The notes under the pieces were generated by a model. The model was given only the letters and a program-made list of their open reading frames with translations, was not told the DNA's origin and ran no database searches. From NCBI RefSeq assembly GCF_035222485.1, contig NC_085921.1, positions 1,550,001-1,614,000 on the forward strand: a DNA stretch of 64,000 nt. Direction: 5' to 3'. Origin of the DNA: Podospora pseudoanserina. Its lineage: Eukaryota > Ascomycota > Sordariomycetes > Sordariales > Podosporaceae. Of this stretch, positions 21,652 through 31,935 are shown piece by piece; the stretch's first letter is position 1; the number at the start of each line of letters is the position of its first letter. The translations under genes were made by a program, and so were the position numbers.

Positions 21652-23114
21652 ATGTCCCGCAAGATATCCCCAGCAGAACTATCCCAACATGACTCTCCCA
21701 GTTCCCTCTGGCTAGCAATCAACGGCCTAGTCTACGACCTCACCGCCTTCGCCCCCTCCCACCCGGGCGGTCTCCAAATCCTCCTTCAACATGCCGGCCA
21801 AGACGCCTCAGTCCCCTACAACAAAGTGCACTCACCCTCCCTAATCCGGACTTCCCTTCCTCCAACAGCACAAATCGGATCATCTGACTCGGTCCAAACC
21901 CCCGTTCCCCAGATATTCTCATCTGTGCCCACCAAGCCCCCATTATCAACCTTGATCTCCCCCCACGACTTCCCCCTCGCCGCCATCCCCTCCCTCACCC
22001 CAAAGGCAACCGCATTCATCTCCTCCGCCGCAACCGACTGCCTCACCCACCGCGCCAACTCCTCCCTCTACTCCCACCTCGCCCTCCGCCCCCGCATCCT
22101 GATCAACGTCTCCACCCCGACCACCCCCCTCGTCACCACCATCCTCAACTGTCCCGTCTCATCACCCATATTCATCTCCCCCACCTCCCTGGGGAAAATA
22201 ATCCACCCGTCTGGTGAAAAGGCCATAGCACTGGCTTGTTCCAACCTCGACATGGCCCAAACAATCAGCACGTCTGCATCCTTCACCCTGTCGGAGATTT
22301 TATCTGGGCAAAATACCTCTCACCCGGCGTTTCTGCAGTTGTATGTTGATAAAAACAGGGTTAATTCTGAGAGGGTGATTGAAGAGGCGGCGAGGAATGG
22401 GGTCAGGGCGGTGATGGTCACGGTTGATGCGCCGGTGCCTGGGAAGCGGGAGGCTGATGAACGGATTCCCACTGCTGCTGGGGGGGGGACACTGGCTCCG
22501 ATGGCGGGGACGGCAGCTGCTGTTGGGGACGGGAAAGGGGCGGCGCTGGGGAGGGTGATGGGGGGGTATATTGATGATTCGTTTTCGTGGGAGGATTTGG
22601 GGTGGGTGAAGGGCTTGTTGCCGGAGGGGGTTAAGCTTGTGTTGAAGGGGGTGCAGACTGCGGCCGATGCGGTTAGGGCGATGGAGACGGGGTTGGTGGA
22701 TGGGATTGTCATTTCCAACCATGGAGGGAGGAGTCTTGACACTGCTACCGGGACGATTTTGGTGCTGTTGGAGCTGCAGAGGTGTTGTCCGGGGTGTTTG
22801 ACAGGATGGAGGTGTTGATTGATGGGGGGTGAGGAGGGGGACGGATGTGTTCAAGGCGTTGTGTTTGGGGGCGAGGGGGGTGGGCGTTGGGAGGGGGGTG
22901 CTGTGGGCGTTGGGGGGTATGGGAGGGAGGGGTGGAGAGGTATTTGGAGATTTTGAACGATGAGCTGGTGACGACGATGAAGATGTGTGGGGTGACGAGT
23001 TTGGAGGAGTTGCACCCGGGGTTGGTGAACACGAGGGCGGTCGATCATTTGGTGCCGGAGCGGGTGGGTGAGGAGCATCCTTATGCGAAGTGGAGGAGGA
23101 AGAGTAAGTTGTGA
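21652..23114 (+). CDS. Cytochrome b2-type FMN-dependent 2-hydroxyacid dehydrogenase with N-terminal cytochrome b5 domain; four apparent one-base gaps
   Basis: ATG 21652 opens a cytochrome b5 domain (heme ligands His37 in SHPGG and His60 in KVHSPSL). An FMN dehydrogenase domain follows: [41 protein letters not shown] and the catalytic SNHGGR. It oxidises an L-2-hydroxy acid such as L-lactate; the substrate cannot be told here. There is no mitochondrial presequence, so a cytosolic form is likely. The first frame ends early at about 22818. The C-terminus is recovered as [36 protein letters not shown] and [18 protein letters not shown], ending at 23112-23114. That requires one missing G at each of about 22791, 22829, 22917 and 22932; with these the gene is exactly 489 codons. 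Four identical-type gaps within 150 bp suggest assembly error or recent decay. Confidence 0.82.
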
Positions 23115-23285
23115 GGCGCGAGGTGGATTGTGTGAGTGGCGGTGGGCGGTGACCACGGGAGGTCGAGCTGATGTTATGGGCCGACTGAGCGAACATGAGG
23201 AGAAGAGGCGGGACACCAAGAGACAGAACCACGGTATATATACCACCTTCCTCACCCACCTTCCAACAGCAGCCCTGTAATCTTG

Positions 23286-23545
23286 ACCAGGGCGCCACAC
23301 TTCGTGGTCAGGACAAATGGTCAAGGTGGAGGGGCTGCTGTTACCTTCCCCCCCCGGGAGCTTGCAACCGATAGGTCCCGAGTTCAATTCGAAGTAAAAC
23401 CACCGGGGTTTTCGTAGCCGGCCACCTCTCCCAGACACGTGTCTGGGTGGGTTGGCCCGGTAAGCTTTTGCCCTTTTTTTGTTTCATTTTCTTTTCTTTT
23501 TTTTCTTTTTTTCTTCTTTTTTCTTCTTCTTCTTTTTTTTCCATT
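23286..23545 (+). mobile_element. tRNA-derived SINE-like element, copy 2, with pyrimidine-rich tail
   Basis: The body 23286-23470 parallels copy 1: ACCAGGGCGCC start, GTGGTCAGGACAAATGGTC (A-box-like), GAGCTTGCAACCGATAG, GAGTTCAATTC (B box with one change), GTTTTCGTAGCCGGCCACCT and GTAAGCTTTT. It is followed by about 75 bases of T with scattered C, which could be the element's 3' tail or an expanded simple repeat. It is inserted between the dehydrogenase and the zinc-ribbon gene and breaks nothing visible. Confidence 0.7.
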
Positions 23546-23943
23546 ATCTTAATATCTGGTATTTTTGCTGTTACCCAGTTGAAGACCTCTGCTGTTTTAT
23601 TTTTGACTTTTTTGAGGTGCAGGAGTTGTGGGAGTCTCGAGTGTTTTGTTTACCATGACTTGCGACTCGACCTTGAGCTTCTCAACTCAACGCGTCTTGC
23701 TCGCACTGTTACATGTCCACCAAACAAACCTACAAAACCCACATCAAGTCAGGTAAACATCGCCTGAAAGCATTATCCCACATACCACTTGAAACCACAA
23801 GCACAAACAAGCACAAACAAGCAATGAGAACAACTCACAGGAATCATATCCAAGGCATTACCCTAACCCTATTCCCATCCTCCGCCACCCCTGACAACAG
23901 CAAAACAAAAGTCAACAAAACAAACCCCCTATTCCCACAACCA

Positions 23944-25247
23944 TCACAACTCCTCCTCCCCATCCTCAACAGTAGCCTGATAACAACCCTTATCACCCCC
24001 ACCTTCTTCCGCCTCAGTCTCATCAACATCCATCCCCCCATCCAACCCCCCAAAACCCCACGTCTGCCCACCTTGCACCGTCTCAGTAAAATAATCCTGC
24101 CCCTTCTCCCTCCCCTTCCCTTTATCCCTCTTCCACCTCGTCCCCTCCCCCACCTGTTCCCTCTCCCTCTCTTTCCCCTTACCCTTAACCTTCCTACTCC
24201 GTTCCCCAACCTCCTCCCCCGTCCTCTTCTTCCGTCTCGAAATCTGCTGCAACTGAGCATGATCCCCCTCATCCAACTCCATCTTCACCTCCTCCCCTTG
24301 ATCCTCCACGTTATACCCTCCCTCCCCAAACTCCCCCTCCAGATCCCTCACCCTAACAGCATCACAATGCCGCCTCCACACCCGTTCGGCAAACCCAAAA
24401 GAGGCCTTTTCCTCCCGTCTCATCATCTCTTCTCTCTTCTTCCGATCTTTTTCCTTTTCCTTGTGGTGGTGGGAAGAGGTTGCTGTGAGGATAGCGTAGT
24501 CGGCTAGGTACCCCACTGGGGGTGTGTATGCTGGGGCGTCAGACATCATTTTGTCGTATTCGCCTATTGTCATGACGCAGGGTTTGGTGGATTGGGATTT
24601 TAGGCGGGAGGTGAGGTAGGTTTGGAGGGGGGAGGTGGTGGTGGTGGTTATTTCGTGAGTTGGTGGTGGTGGTGGTGGTGGCGGGTTAGGGTGAGGAAGA
24701 GGGGTGGATTGATTAGGTTGCGGGAATGGGCCTGACACGTTGTGGTCTGGATTTGTCCATGGATCACACGCCGGTTCAGGGGGCGGTCGAATCCCCTGTG
24801 TGGACCAATTAACCCAATACTCTTCGTCCCCTTCCGTGTCCCGCACGCCGGCAGGTCGAAGCTCAGACGACGGCATCGTCAATCCGATGGATCCGGTCTT
24901 CCAAAACCAGGAGCTCAGTGCTGGAGGCTGCTGATTTGACATCAGAGGCTGAAGAGTCGCGGTTTGACGAACCTCCTCCTGCTGTGGATAATATTGCCGG
25001 TAACCACCCTGATACTGCCCCTGTGCCTCCAACAACGACTGCGGTCCTGCCAACAGTTAACACCACCCCAGAACCCATATCAGCATTCCCGAAACTCACC
25101 TCTACCCCCCTCCGTACACCCCTCACACCTCCCATGCCCACAAGCAACCTCATAAACAATCTGCCCTCCCCCCACAATCTGCCCCCCACAGTACCGCCCA
25201 TCCCGATTCCCAAAGTCGCACTGACAGCACATCCACGCTATTACCAT
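23944..25247 (-). CDS. Protein with N-terminal zinc-ribbon-like motif, proline-rich middle and basic nuclear-type tail (zinc-ribbon gene A)
   Basis: Two exons, 25247-25100 and 25046-23944, give 416 residues. The 53-nt intron starts GTGAGT and ends GTTGGCAG. Exon 1 encodes MVIAWMCCQCDFGNRDGRYC, then a Gly-rich loop and ACGHGRCEGC. This is a W-x-C-x-x-C / C-G-H / C-x2-C pattern typical of small fungal zinc ribbons. The middle is Pro/Thr-rich with a poly-Pro run and the motif YDKMMSDAPAYTPPVGYLAD. The C-terminal third is highly charged (KEKEKDRKKREEMMRREEK, KVKGKGKEREREQVGEG), suggesting coiled coil and nuclear localisation. No named family is recognised. It shares its N-terminal motif with the next two genes. 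Confidence 0.7.
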
Positions 25248-25660
25248 GATGGTCGGTAACACCACAGCAGCAAGCTGACAACAGCTTGCCAGCAGCAAAA
25301 AAAGAAAAAATCCAAATCAGAAACAAAAAGGAGTAAAGAGTTAACCAAAAAAAAAAGAAATGATCAGATCAAAAGAGAAGAAGAAAACGGCCGAGAGCCC
25401 TTTTATACACACACACACACACACACACACACAACACTCGCACTGCACTGGCTACCAGCAGCATCATGCTGTGTCTTCCCGAGTCACCTGTGCGCCCCCA
25501 TGGTCCCCTGTGTCACCCTTGACACAAACACCAACAACACGGGAGGCTGCACATAGGGGCGCCTGTCACGTACAACCAACCGGCCGCAGGACCATGACAC
25601 GCTTGAGGTTTAGAGCTATCCATTGAGAAAATGATTTGGTCTTGGAAATACTCGACAGGC
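25248..25660. promoter_or_regulatory. Upstream region of zinc-ribbon gene A; (CA)n microsatellite
   Basis: An AC dinucleotide tract of about 13 units lies at 25408-25433, following A-rich sequence. No gene is seen. Confidence 0.5.
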
Positions 25661-26770
25661 TTAAGATAGTTGCTTAGTGACGCTGATCAACCGTGGTGAG
25701 GCCTTGAAAAGAAATATCCACGCTTCCAGAAATGTACCAAGCCCTCCAATCCAGTGTATGAAAACGGCCTCAAAAAACATAGGCAGTGCCTTGAAACATA
25801 AAGACGAGGCGTCAGAAAGCCATCGAGTAAGCCTTGGAAGAGAGTGAACGATGCTCCAAGAGGCAGTTGATTGACCGCCAGTGTTGTTGGATTCGTCATT
25901 GCCGTCAGATCCTTGCTTGTCGTTGGATCCGCCATTGCCATCATCCTTGACAGCAGCTGGAGACGAGCCGTAGGAGCACGCAGGAGACGGGCCCCGATTG
26001 CCATTGGTAGGTGCACTGCTACCACCGTTGATACCGCTGTTGGTGCCGCCGGGAGGTGCAGTGGCATCCACAACCGCAGCCATGGGTGTCTCTTGGGCGG
26101 GAGGCTGCGGGGGCACCAAGATGGGTTGAACAACAGGCACAGACACAGGGCCATGTTGTTCCAGACCAAGTGCAGGATCGGTTATCGAAAAATCGGCAAT
26201 GCCATCAGGGAGGCCGTCGGGGTACTGGAACGGAGGGCTTCTGGGGAAGAACCCCGGTTCCTCATGGGGAAATTCGACGTCGTGGTAACCTCCCATTGCT
26301 TATTGTCCGTCAGCTCCCGAAAGGTGAAAGTAAAGAAAAAGCAACATGCGCAGCTCGGGATCTTGCGTGCAATCCTTGCAGCATCTGTGGCGACCTCGGG
26401 TTCCTCTCCCACTGTAGGTATCATTCGTGCATCTACCGCCCTCTTCGATTTCTGTCCCGCATTTGCAGCAAGACCATGGCCTGCCCTGGCAGTAACAATC
26501 CCGGTATACGCATGGCTGGGAGGAATAGAGTGTTGGTGCAGAGCTGGCGGCGGTCCAGGGGATCGGTCGCCTCTGCCTCGCTGCAGAGTTGGGTTCGGGA
26601 CCGGATCTGGGATGGACAGGCTGAGCAGAGGCTGCGTGCGGAGCTGAAGCAGTGGTAGGGGTGGACGATGGAGTGTCTGAAGCACATGTTGAGGGGGTCT
26701 ACAAGAAGCTGGAACGTAAGTGGTTGTGGTAGGTGGATGGCTTGGTGTTTAGAATGGGTGAAAAGTCCAT
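25661..26770 (-). CDS. Zinc-ribbon gene B: W-x-C-C-x-C motif protein with hydrophobic C-terminus; start unresolved
   Basis: The frame 26298-25661 (PMGGYHDVEFPHEEP.. to ..SVTKQLS) joins an upstream exon through an unusual 51-nt GC-AG intron (26349-26299, donor GCATGT, branch GAGCTGACGG, acceptor AATAAG). The upstream exon encodes CVYRDCYCQGRPWSCCKCG, then EEGGRCTND and GRHRCCKDCTQDPEL, a cysteine/histidine zinc-ribbon-like unit. Before it the frame is Ser/Thr/Pro-rich and reaches ATG 26770 (MDFSPILNTKPSTYHNH), but a TAG at 26701-26699 interrupts it. Either a further intron hides this or the gene is damaged. The C-terminal region has a hydrophobic stretch (FFEAVFIHWIGGLGTFLEAW) that may associate with membrane. 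The family is unknown. Confidence 0.5.
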
Positions 26771-27705
26771 CCTCGAACTGGGTCGTCCTCAAAAAGTGCA
26801 TTTGGGATTCATTGTGTGCTAGAGAAAGGTACAGTTGAGTTGAGGAGGAAAGATCAAGGCAGCGTCCACTTGGACAACAGGCGGAGTGGACCTAGCCCTG
26901 GGAGGCTCTATCTTTGCTTGAGATCTCAAGGTTTCTTAAGACATTTAGTCAGTGTTGGAACGAGATCAGCGGCACTGGCCAGTCATCGCGGTCCATTCAG
27001 TGCATCTGCAGCACATCCACGGTCTTCCCTGATAACGGCAAGAATTGCGGCATATAATCTGAGTGGCATCTTCTGCTGGATGGGCGTTGCCGAAGGACAA
27101 GCATTGGGTCTGACGTAGGGACATTCACAGGGGTGAATCTCTAAGTGACAACTGCGCATCTTCGCAGAGCTGCGGAAAGTATGAAGGTTCTTGATAGAGT
27201 GGCGAAAAACGGGCCAACTTGAAGAGTTGCGAGATAGGTAAGGTGGTTGGATGGGTGTTGTTGCTGATGGGAAGCTGGCAAGAGTTCATGCTAAGCTGGG
27301 GAAATCACTGGCAGTCCTTAAATATCTACACTGAAGAACATACTGGCAGCAATTGGTTTTGTCACATGGAGACTGATGTCAAAGTCTGGATCTTGCGGCT
27401 GTAGTTTCCTTGCGTATTCAGTTTCATGCTTCATATTATTGCCCCCTTTTCCTGTTTGCTTCCACGTCACAAAAGTATCAAGAGTTCTCTGCTGCAGCCA
27501 GAGATGTTCCTCGTCATACCTTAATGTACCAGTATAACTACCTTGTCATGGCCATCATCAACTCCTCCACTTGCTCTCCATCACCATCACCGTCTTCATC
27601 TTCTTTCCATGGCACCAGCATCTGCAAGCGAGCAACACTCAAGCAGCCCACCCTCCACAGCCATCACCAGTTCTCATCGATTCCAAAGTCATATCGCAGA
27701 TCACG
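26771..27705. promoter_or_regulatory. Divergent intergenic region between zinc-ribbon genes B and C
   Basis: No coding signal is seen. The + strand end (27540-27700) is C/T-rich with CATCACC repeats and fits a leader for gene C. Confidence 0.35.
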
Positions 27706-28285
27706 ATGTCGGGAGCTAAAGGAGGATGGTACTGCCCTACTTGCAACTTCCTTTGGGATTTGAGCATACAAAGATGCCACGACGACGGATGTCGCGGCCA
27801 GCCACCGCTTCAACATTCTCCCCAGGCTGTGCATTATCCTGCGCCTGCACAAGCCCAGAACCCAGCTGGCTACAATGCTGTTGCTCAGCAGCAGCAGGCA
27901 TACCAACAGGCGCAGACGCAGGCGTATGCACCCCAGCAACAGCAGGGACAGCAGCTTCAACGCGCGCACCAGTGCTATGCCCACAGCCCGGTCAACAATA
28001 CTACGCCCCAGGATATTCACAAGCCCAGTCGAGCCAGCAGGCTTGTGCGGGCGAGGGTTTACTACTATCAGCAGCAGAAATCCCGCTGCGCAGTCAGGAG
28101 CTCAGGCGTATGTCGCTGGACAAGGTTATCCTGGGCAGCAACAACCGCAACAGCCGCAGCAGCAGCAGCAAAATCAAGTGCTTCCGCCCCCTCAAAGTGA
28201 CTGGGTCTTGGATCCAGTTAGTCGACGCTGGCGTCCGCCGAATAGCTTTGGCGGACAGGGCGGCCAAGGGGGACAGAGTCAGTGA
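27706..28285 (+). CDS. Zinc-ribbon gene C: short Gln-rich protein with N-terminal W-x-C-x2-C motif; frame changes inside the Gln-rich part
   Basis: ATG 27706 opens MSGAKGGWYCPTCNFLWDL, followed by QRCHDDGCRGQ, a four-cysteine ribbon. A Gln/Pro/Ala-rich region follows. Protein-like segments then move between frames: QTQAYAPQQQQGQQLQ in frame 1, PQPGQQYYAPGYSQAQSSQQ in frame 0, YYYQQQKS in frame 1 again, and GAQAYVAGQGYPGQQQPQQP to LPPPQSDWVLDPVSRRWRPP in frame 2. The last ends GGQGGQGGQSQ at 28283-28285. The C-terminus clearly belongs to the same protein, so small indels (assembly or decay) or unrecognised splicing interrupt the middle. The length of about 190 residues and low complexity suggest an RNA- or protein-binding adaptor. 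No named family. Confidence 0.55.
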
Positions 28286-31026
28286 TAGGTTTTATTTCCA
28301 TTGCTAGTTTGCTTGTGCCTGTTATCTTTATTGTTTAGAGTCTTCTAATATTTAGTTTATGCTGCCTGGTTGTACCTTTGTAGGTTTGTTTTACATTCCC
28401 ATAGCCCCTTTTTTGTGGGCCCCTCTCTCTACTCAGGGGGTGATGTTGGGGGGTTGTTGCTGGGCAGTGCGAACTGCACAATAGAAAGCTGTTCAAGGTA
28501 CTTTCCAAGTGGAGGTTGAATGAAGGGTAGTAAACAGTAGTGTAGAATAACTGATCGTGATCCTTCGGGTCTGTTTGCTTTTTGGCCGCTTGGCCAGGTC
28601 AAAGCTTGCCAGCAGAGATATATTCGAAGAAAATACTACAGCGTGTCCCTTTTATTGATTTGATGACCCCGGCGTGTTCTTGTCCACATGGCGAGGTGAA
28701 AAATTCGAATCCTGATACCATGTTTGCCACTAATGCTCATCTGAAGCCTTGCCGTGAGGCTTGTTTGCAGACATAAGAGAGGCGCTATCAGATGACATTC
28801 TCAAGCTTCCTCGGTCTCTTTCTCATCCGATTTTGCTGAGCTTTTACGGCTAAGTTGGAGGATTTAGTTGGGCTGGAGAGGGTGTTTTCTTTTGGCGGGG
28901 GGGGGTGGGGGGGGGCGATAGATTTCTTTTGTCTGGTGGGATTGGGATGCACCTTTTTTTTGGTAGGACTTGTTTTGACTGGCCGGCCGGTTCTGTTTAC
29001 ATCACCCCTTTTTCTGCTGAGCGGAATCTCAGGGGTGATTTCGGTGAGTTGTCGGCAGGGTCATGGTGATTTGTGCAGGCTGCTGGACAGATGAGGAGGC
29101 AATAAAGAGTATAGGGATAAGAGCATTGAGTACACACCGTCTTATGATTATAGGCCAATCAGTACTTATTGCTTTGTGTTGTGTGATGACGGCGATGTCA
29201 GCTCTAATGACCTAGCTCCCAAATGCTTAATTTTGTCAGCCGCTTTCTCTTATCTCTAAATTTTAAGGGCTCATAAGGTTATAGTTATGCGTTGATGTAC
29301 ATCAAGGTTATGTCGTGGTTGTGAAAGCACCGAGTGTTATCTTCTTTAATTATGAGTTCTAAACCTCCCCATGAGTAGACAAAGACATCTTTCTGGCCAG
29401 TCGGTCCTCCCTCATAGTGATTAGATCTATTCAGGCTTACTTTCATCACAATTTTATAGGCAAGCTTGAAGTTGACAGAGTTTCCCTTCCAACTTAACAA
29501 CCCTACAAGACTCCACTTGTTGATCCCTTGTCTCTCGTGCTACCTTCGTGGCTTGCGGTATTTCTGGTGGTTCAAGGTCATTCTGTCGCCGATGTTCAGA
29601 TGCTAAGTCATTCCAAGCCATCAGACTGGATTGCTATGTCATGCTATTACACCAAATGGTCCGATTACCAATTTCACTCGTTTGCTTTGTTTCAGGAGGT
29701 GAAGGTGACGTGGTTATTGTCTGCAGACGGTGTAGCCTCAGTGGCTCACTCTTCCAACATCCGATATTCTTCTTACATTTGTGGCTATAAGAGGCCCATT
29801 CTGCAGCCTCTCTGTAATCTACATCATTGTATCCAACAGCCGTCTTCAGAATCACCCAACTTTCCTGATCCCGTCATCTTCGCATGTTTGTCGAGGTCTC
29901 GGTCGTTGTTGGTTCGGGTACACCCCTAAAAGTCTTTCTACGACGGCTGTTGGCCATGCCCAACTGAACTTGTGTTTCTTTCTGGACTGATAGAGGTTTT
30001 GTTGATGAAGATGTCGTGGACTGGCTGTTGGGTAAATCCCTTGGTCCAGTGAACTTCAAAAGCAAAGAACCGCCAACAACAATCAGAAGAACCACCACCA
30101 ACAACAACCAGTGATCATTTCAGAAACAGGAGGACTGGCACATGCGTTGATAAAGGGAGCAAACACCCTCGTCCCTTGACACCATTCTTCATGTGGGTGT
30201 TGTTGCTGTTAGTGGCTTGATGTTTGTGGTGGACGCCACTGATGCTTGGCTTCAGGTGGGTGGAAGAGGATCGGGTGACTATACCGAGTTGTCAGCGGGT
30301 ATGGTGTGTCGAATTCAAGTTCAGCAGGGTCATTTAGGCCTTTGGTGGATCTTTCATGAGGTGTAGTGGTTACTGGGGAGCAACTCCAAAGCCTCCCATG
30401 ACAAACCTCGATCACAAAATCAACACATCCAAAAACACAAACAAATCCACTCGAATCAACATCAATATGTCAAATCTACCATAAATACACCCTCCCCATT
30501 CCCTCCTCCCATCCCCTCCTTCAACACCAACACACAAATTTCCCCCATAAATACCAAAAATCCCAAATTACAACCGACAAGACAACAAAACTCCAAACAC
30601 ACACACAAACACACACACACACACACCACCATCAGATAGACAGAATAGTATCAACACCAAAAGACAACCGTCGCCTGAGTTCGACGTATCGGGTATCATC
30701 GACCAACAGTAGAAAGACAAGAGGAGTATAAAAATAATGCCAGAAAAAAAAACACAATAAACATTAAAAGCAGAAAAAAGATTCCACTGCAAAACTCCTT
30801 TTTGACCTGTCCACCCTTCCTTCCCTCTTAACCCCCCACCCTTCCCGGAAAACGTATGTACAGTATATGCATACAAAGATGATTGTGAGAAACGAGAAGC
30901 ATGTCCCAGTTTGATGCCGGAAATTTGCGCGGAAAATCACCGAGTATATAAGGGTTGTATTATTTTCGAACTGGGGGTGTAGTAGTCGATCAAGTAGAAA
31001 ACCGTGATCGTCTTTCGAAGTCTCTG
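28286..31026. other. Gene-poor interval of 2.7 kb
   Basis: No gene is supported on either strand. It holds the 3' flank of gene C, a G-run (about 28898-28917), a moderately AT-rich patch at 29130-29480 that could be an old decayed repeat, and an AC-rich microsatellite at about 30596-30628 next to the 3' end of the minus-strand 14-3-3-like gene. Confidence 0.4.
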
Positions 31027-31935
31027 TTATATCATCCCTGGTGGCGCGCTTGGCTCTCCCTTCTCTGTCCTCGCTGGCGGCTGCGAGCCCGTGCTTGATG
31101 CTGGGTTCTTGTTGCTCGAATTAAGCCCTCGTTTCATCATCTTCCCCAAAACGGTCACTAGTTCACAGGCATCGTTGAACATGTCGTTGTCGATTCCTTC
31201 CGTGGCGTCATAGACCTGGGCGACTGTTTCCTTGGCCAATTTTCGACTTCCTTCGAAATCGTGGACACATTCGTATAAAAAGGCAGCATACTCTGTCTTG
31301 ACCGACAGGCGTAATGAATGTGAGCCCCACAAGATCTTGTCGGCAAGTTCGGCAGCCTCCTTGAAGTACTGATGGGCTATTGGTAAATAATCGCCGGGCT
31401 TGAGAAGGAACGCTGATGGTGACTCAGGACCAAAGCCTGGTGGTGGCCCAACCGGTCCTCCTTCAAAATTTCGGCTTGGTTTTGCGCTTGATGGAGCACT
31501 GCCGTCATCCGTCGCGACTCCCTTGCCCTTGTCCAGTCGTGATTGTGGTGTATTCTGGGGGTCGGGTGTGTTGACGCCCATCGAAGATACCGGGGGCGTG
31601 TTGTGGAATAGGACGAAAATGTGGTAGAAGGAAGCACGCAGCTTGTATGCGAGCACCTTGAGTTCGGTATAGGCCCCCACCATGGGCACCACATACTGCT
31701 CCAGCAACACCAATCCTTCTCGAGAGAGCCATATTATGTGAAATGACAGATCCAGTTGGGCTGATGTGGGGGTTCCATCCGGTCGTCGTTGTTTCTTGGC
31801 CTTGACAAGCTGATGTGAAAGGTTGATGGAGAGTCCCAGGATCTTGTACAGGACGGAAGCAAGCAGGGGGTTTTCGTGCTCGACGGCCTTGGCGGCCTTG
31901 CCGAGAAACTTTTGATCAACTTCGGAGGACGCCAT
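31027..31935 (-). CDS. 14-3-3-like helical repeat protein
   Basis: A single exon encodes 302 residues from ATG 31935. The N-terminal half (FLGKAAKAVEHENPLLASVL, LSFHIIWLSREGLVLLEQYV, ELKVLAYKLRASFYHIFVLF) and the C-terminal half (YFKEAAELADKILWGSHSLR, YAAFLYECVHDFEGSRKLAK, FNDACELVTVLGKMMKRG) are all-helical. The second half resembles the last helices of 14-3-3 proteins, which read similar to YKEAAEIA..HPIRLGLALNFSVF..YE and ..RACRLAKQAF. A disordered Pro/Gly/Ser linker separates the halves. The phosphopeptide-binding Arg/Lys cluster of true 14-3-3 is not obvious, so partner binding may differ. It is a divergent relative, not the canonical pair of 14-3-3 genes. Cytosolic; no signal sequence. 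Confidence 0.65.
   Translation of the reverse strand: MASSEVDQKFLGKAAKAVEHENPLLASVLYKILGLSINLSHQLVKAKKQRRPDGTPTSAQLDLSFHIIWLSREGLVLLEQYVVPMVGAYTELKVLAYKLRASFYHIFVLFHNTPPVSSMGVNTPDPQNTPQSRLDKGKGVATDDGSAPSSAKPSRNFEGGPVGPPPGFGPESPSAFLLKPGDYLPIAHQYFKEAAELADKILWGSHSLRLSVKTEYAAFLYECVHDFEGSRKLAKETVAQVYDATEGIDNDMFNDACELVTVLGKMMKRGLNSSNKNPASSTGSQPPARTEKGEPSAPPGMI

Noticed and set aside
29130-29480. AT-richer patch as a RIP-mutated transposon
   Set aside because: The AT shift is mild and no residual open frame or terminal repeat is visible, so there is too little evidence to call an element.
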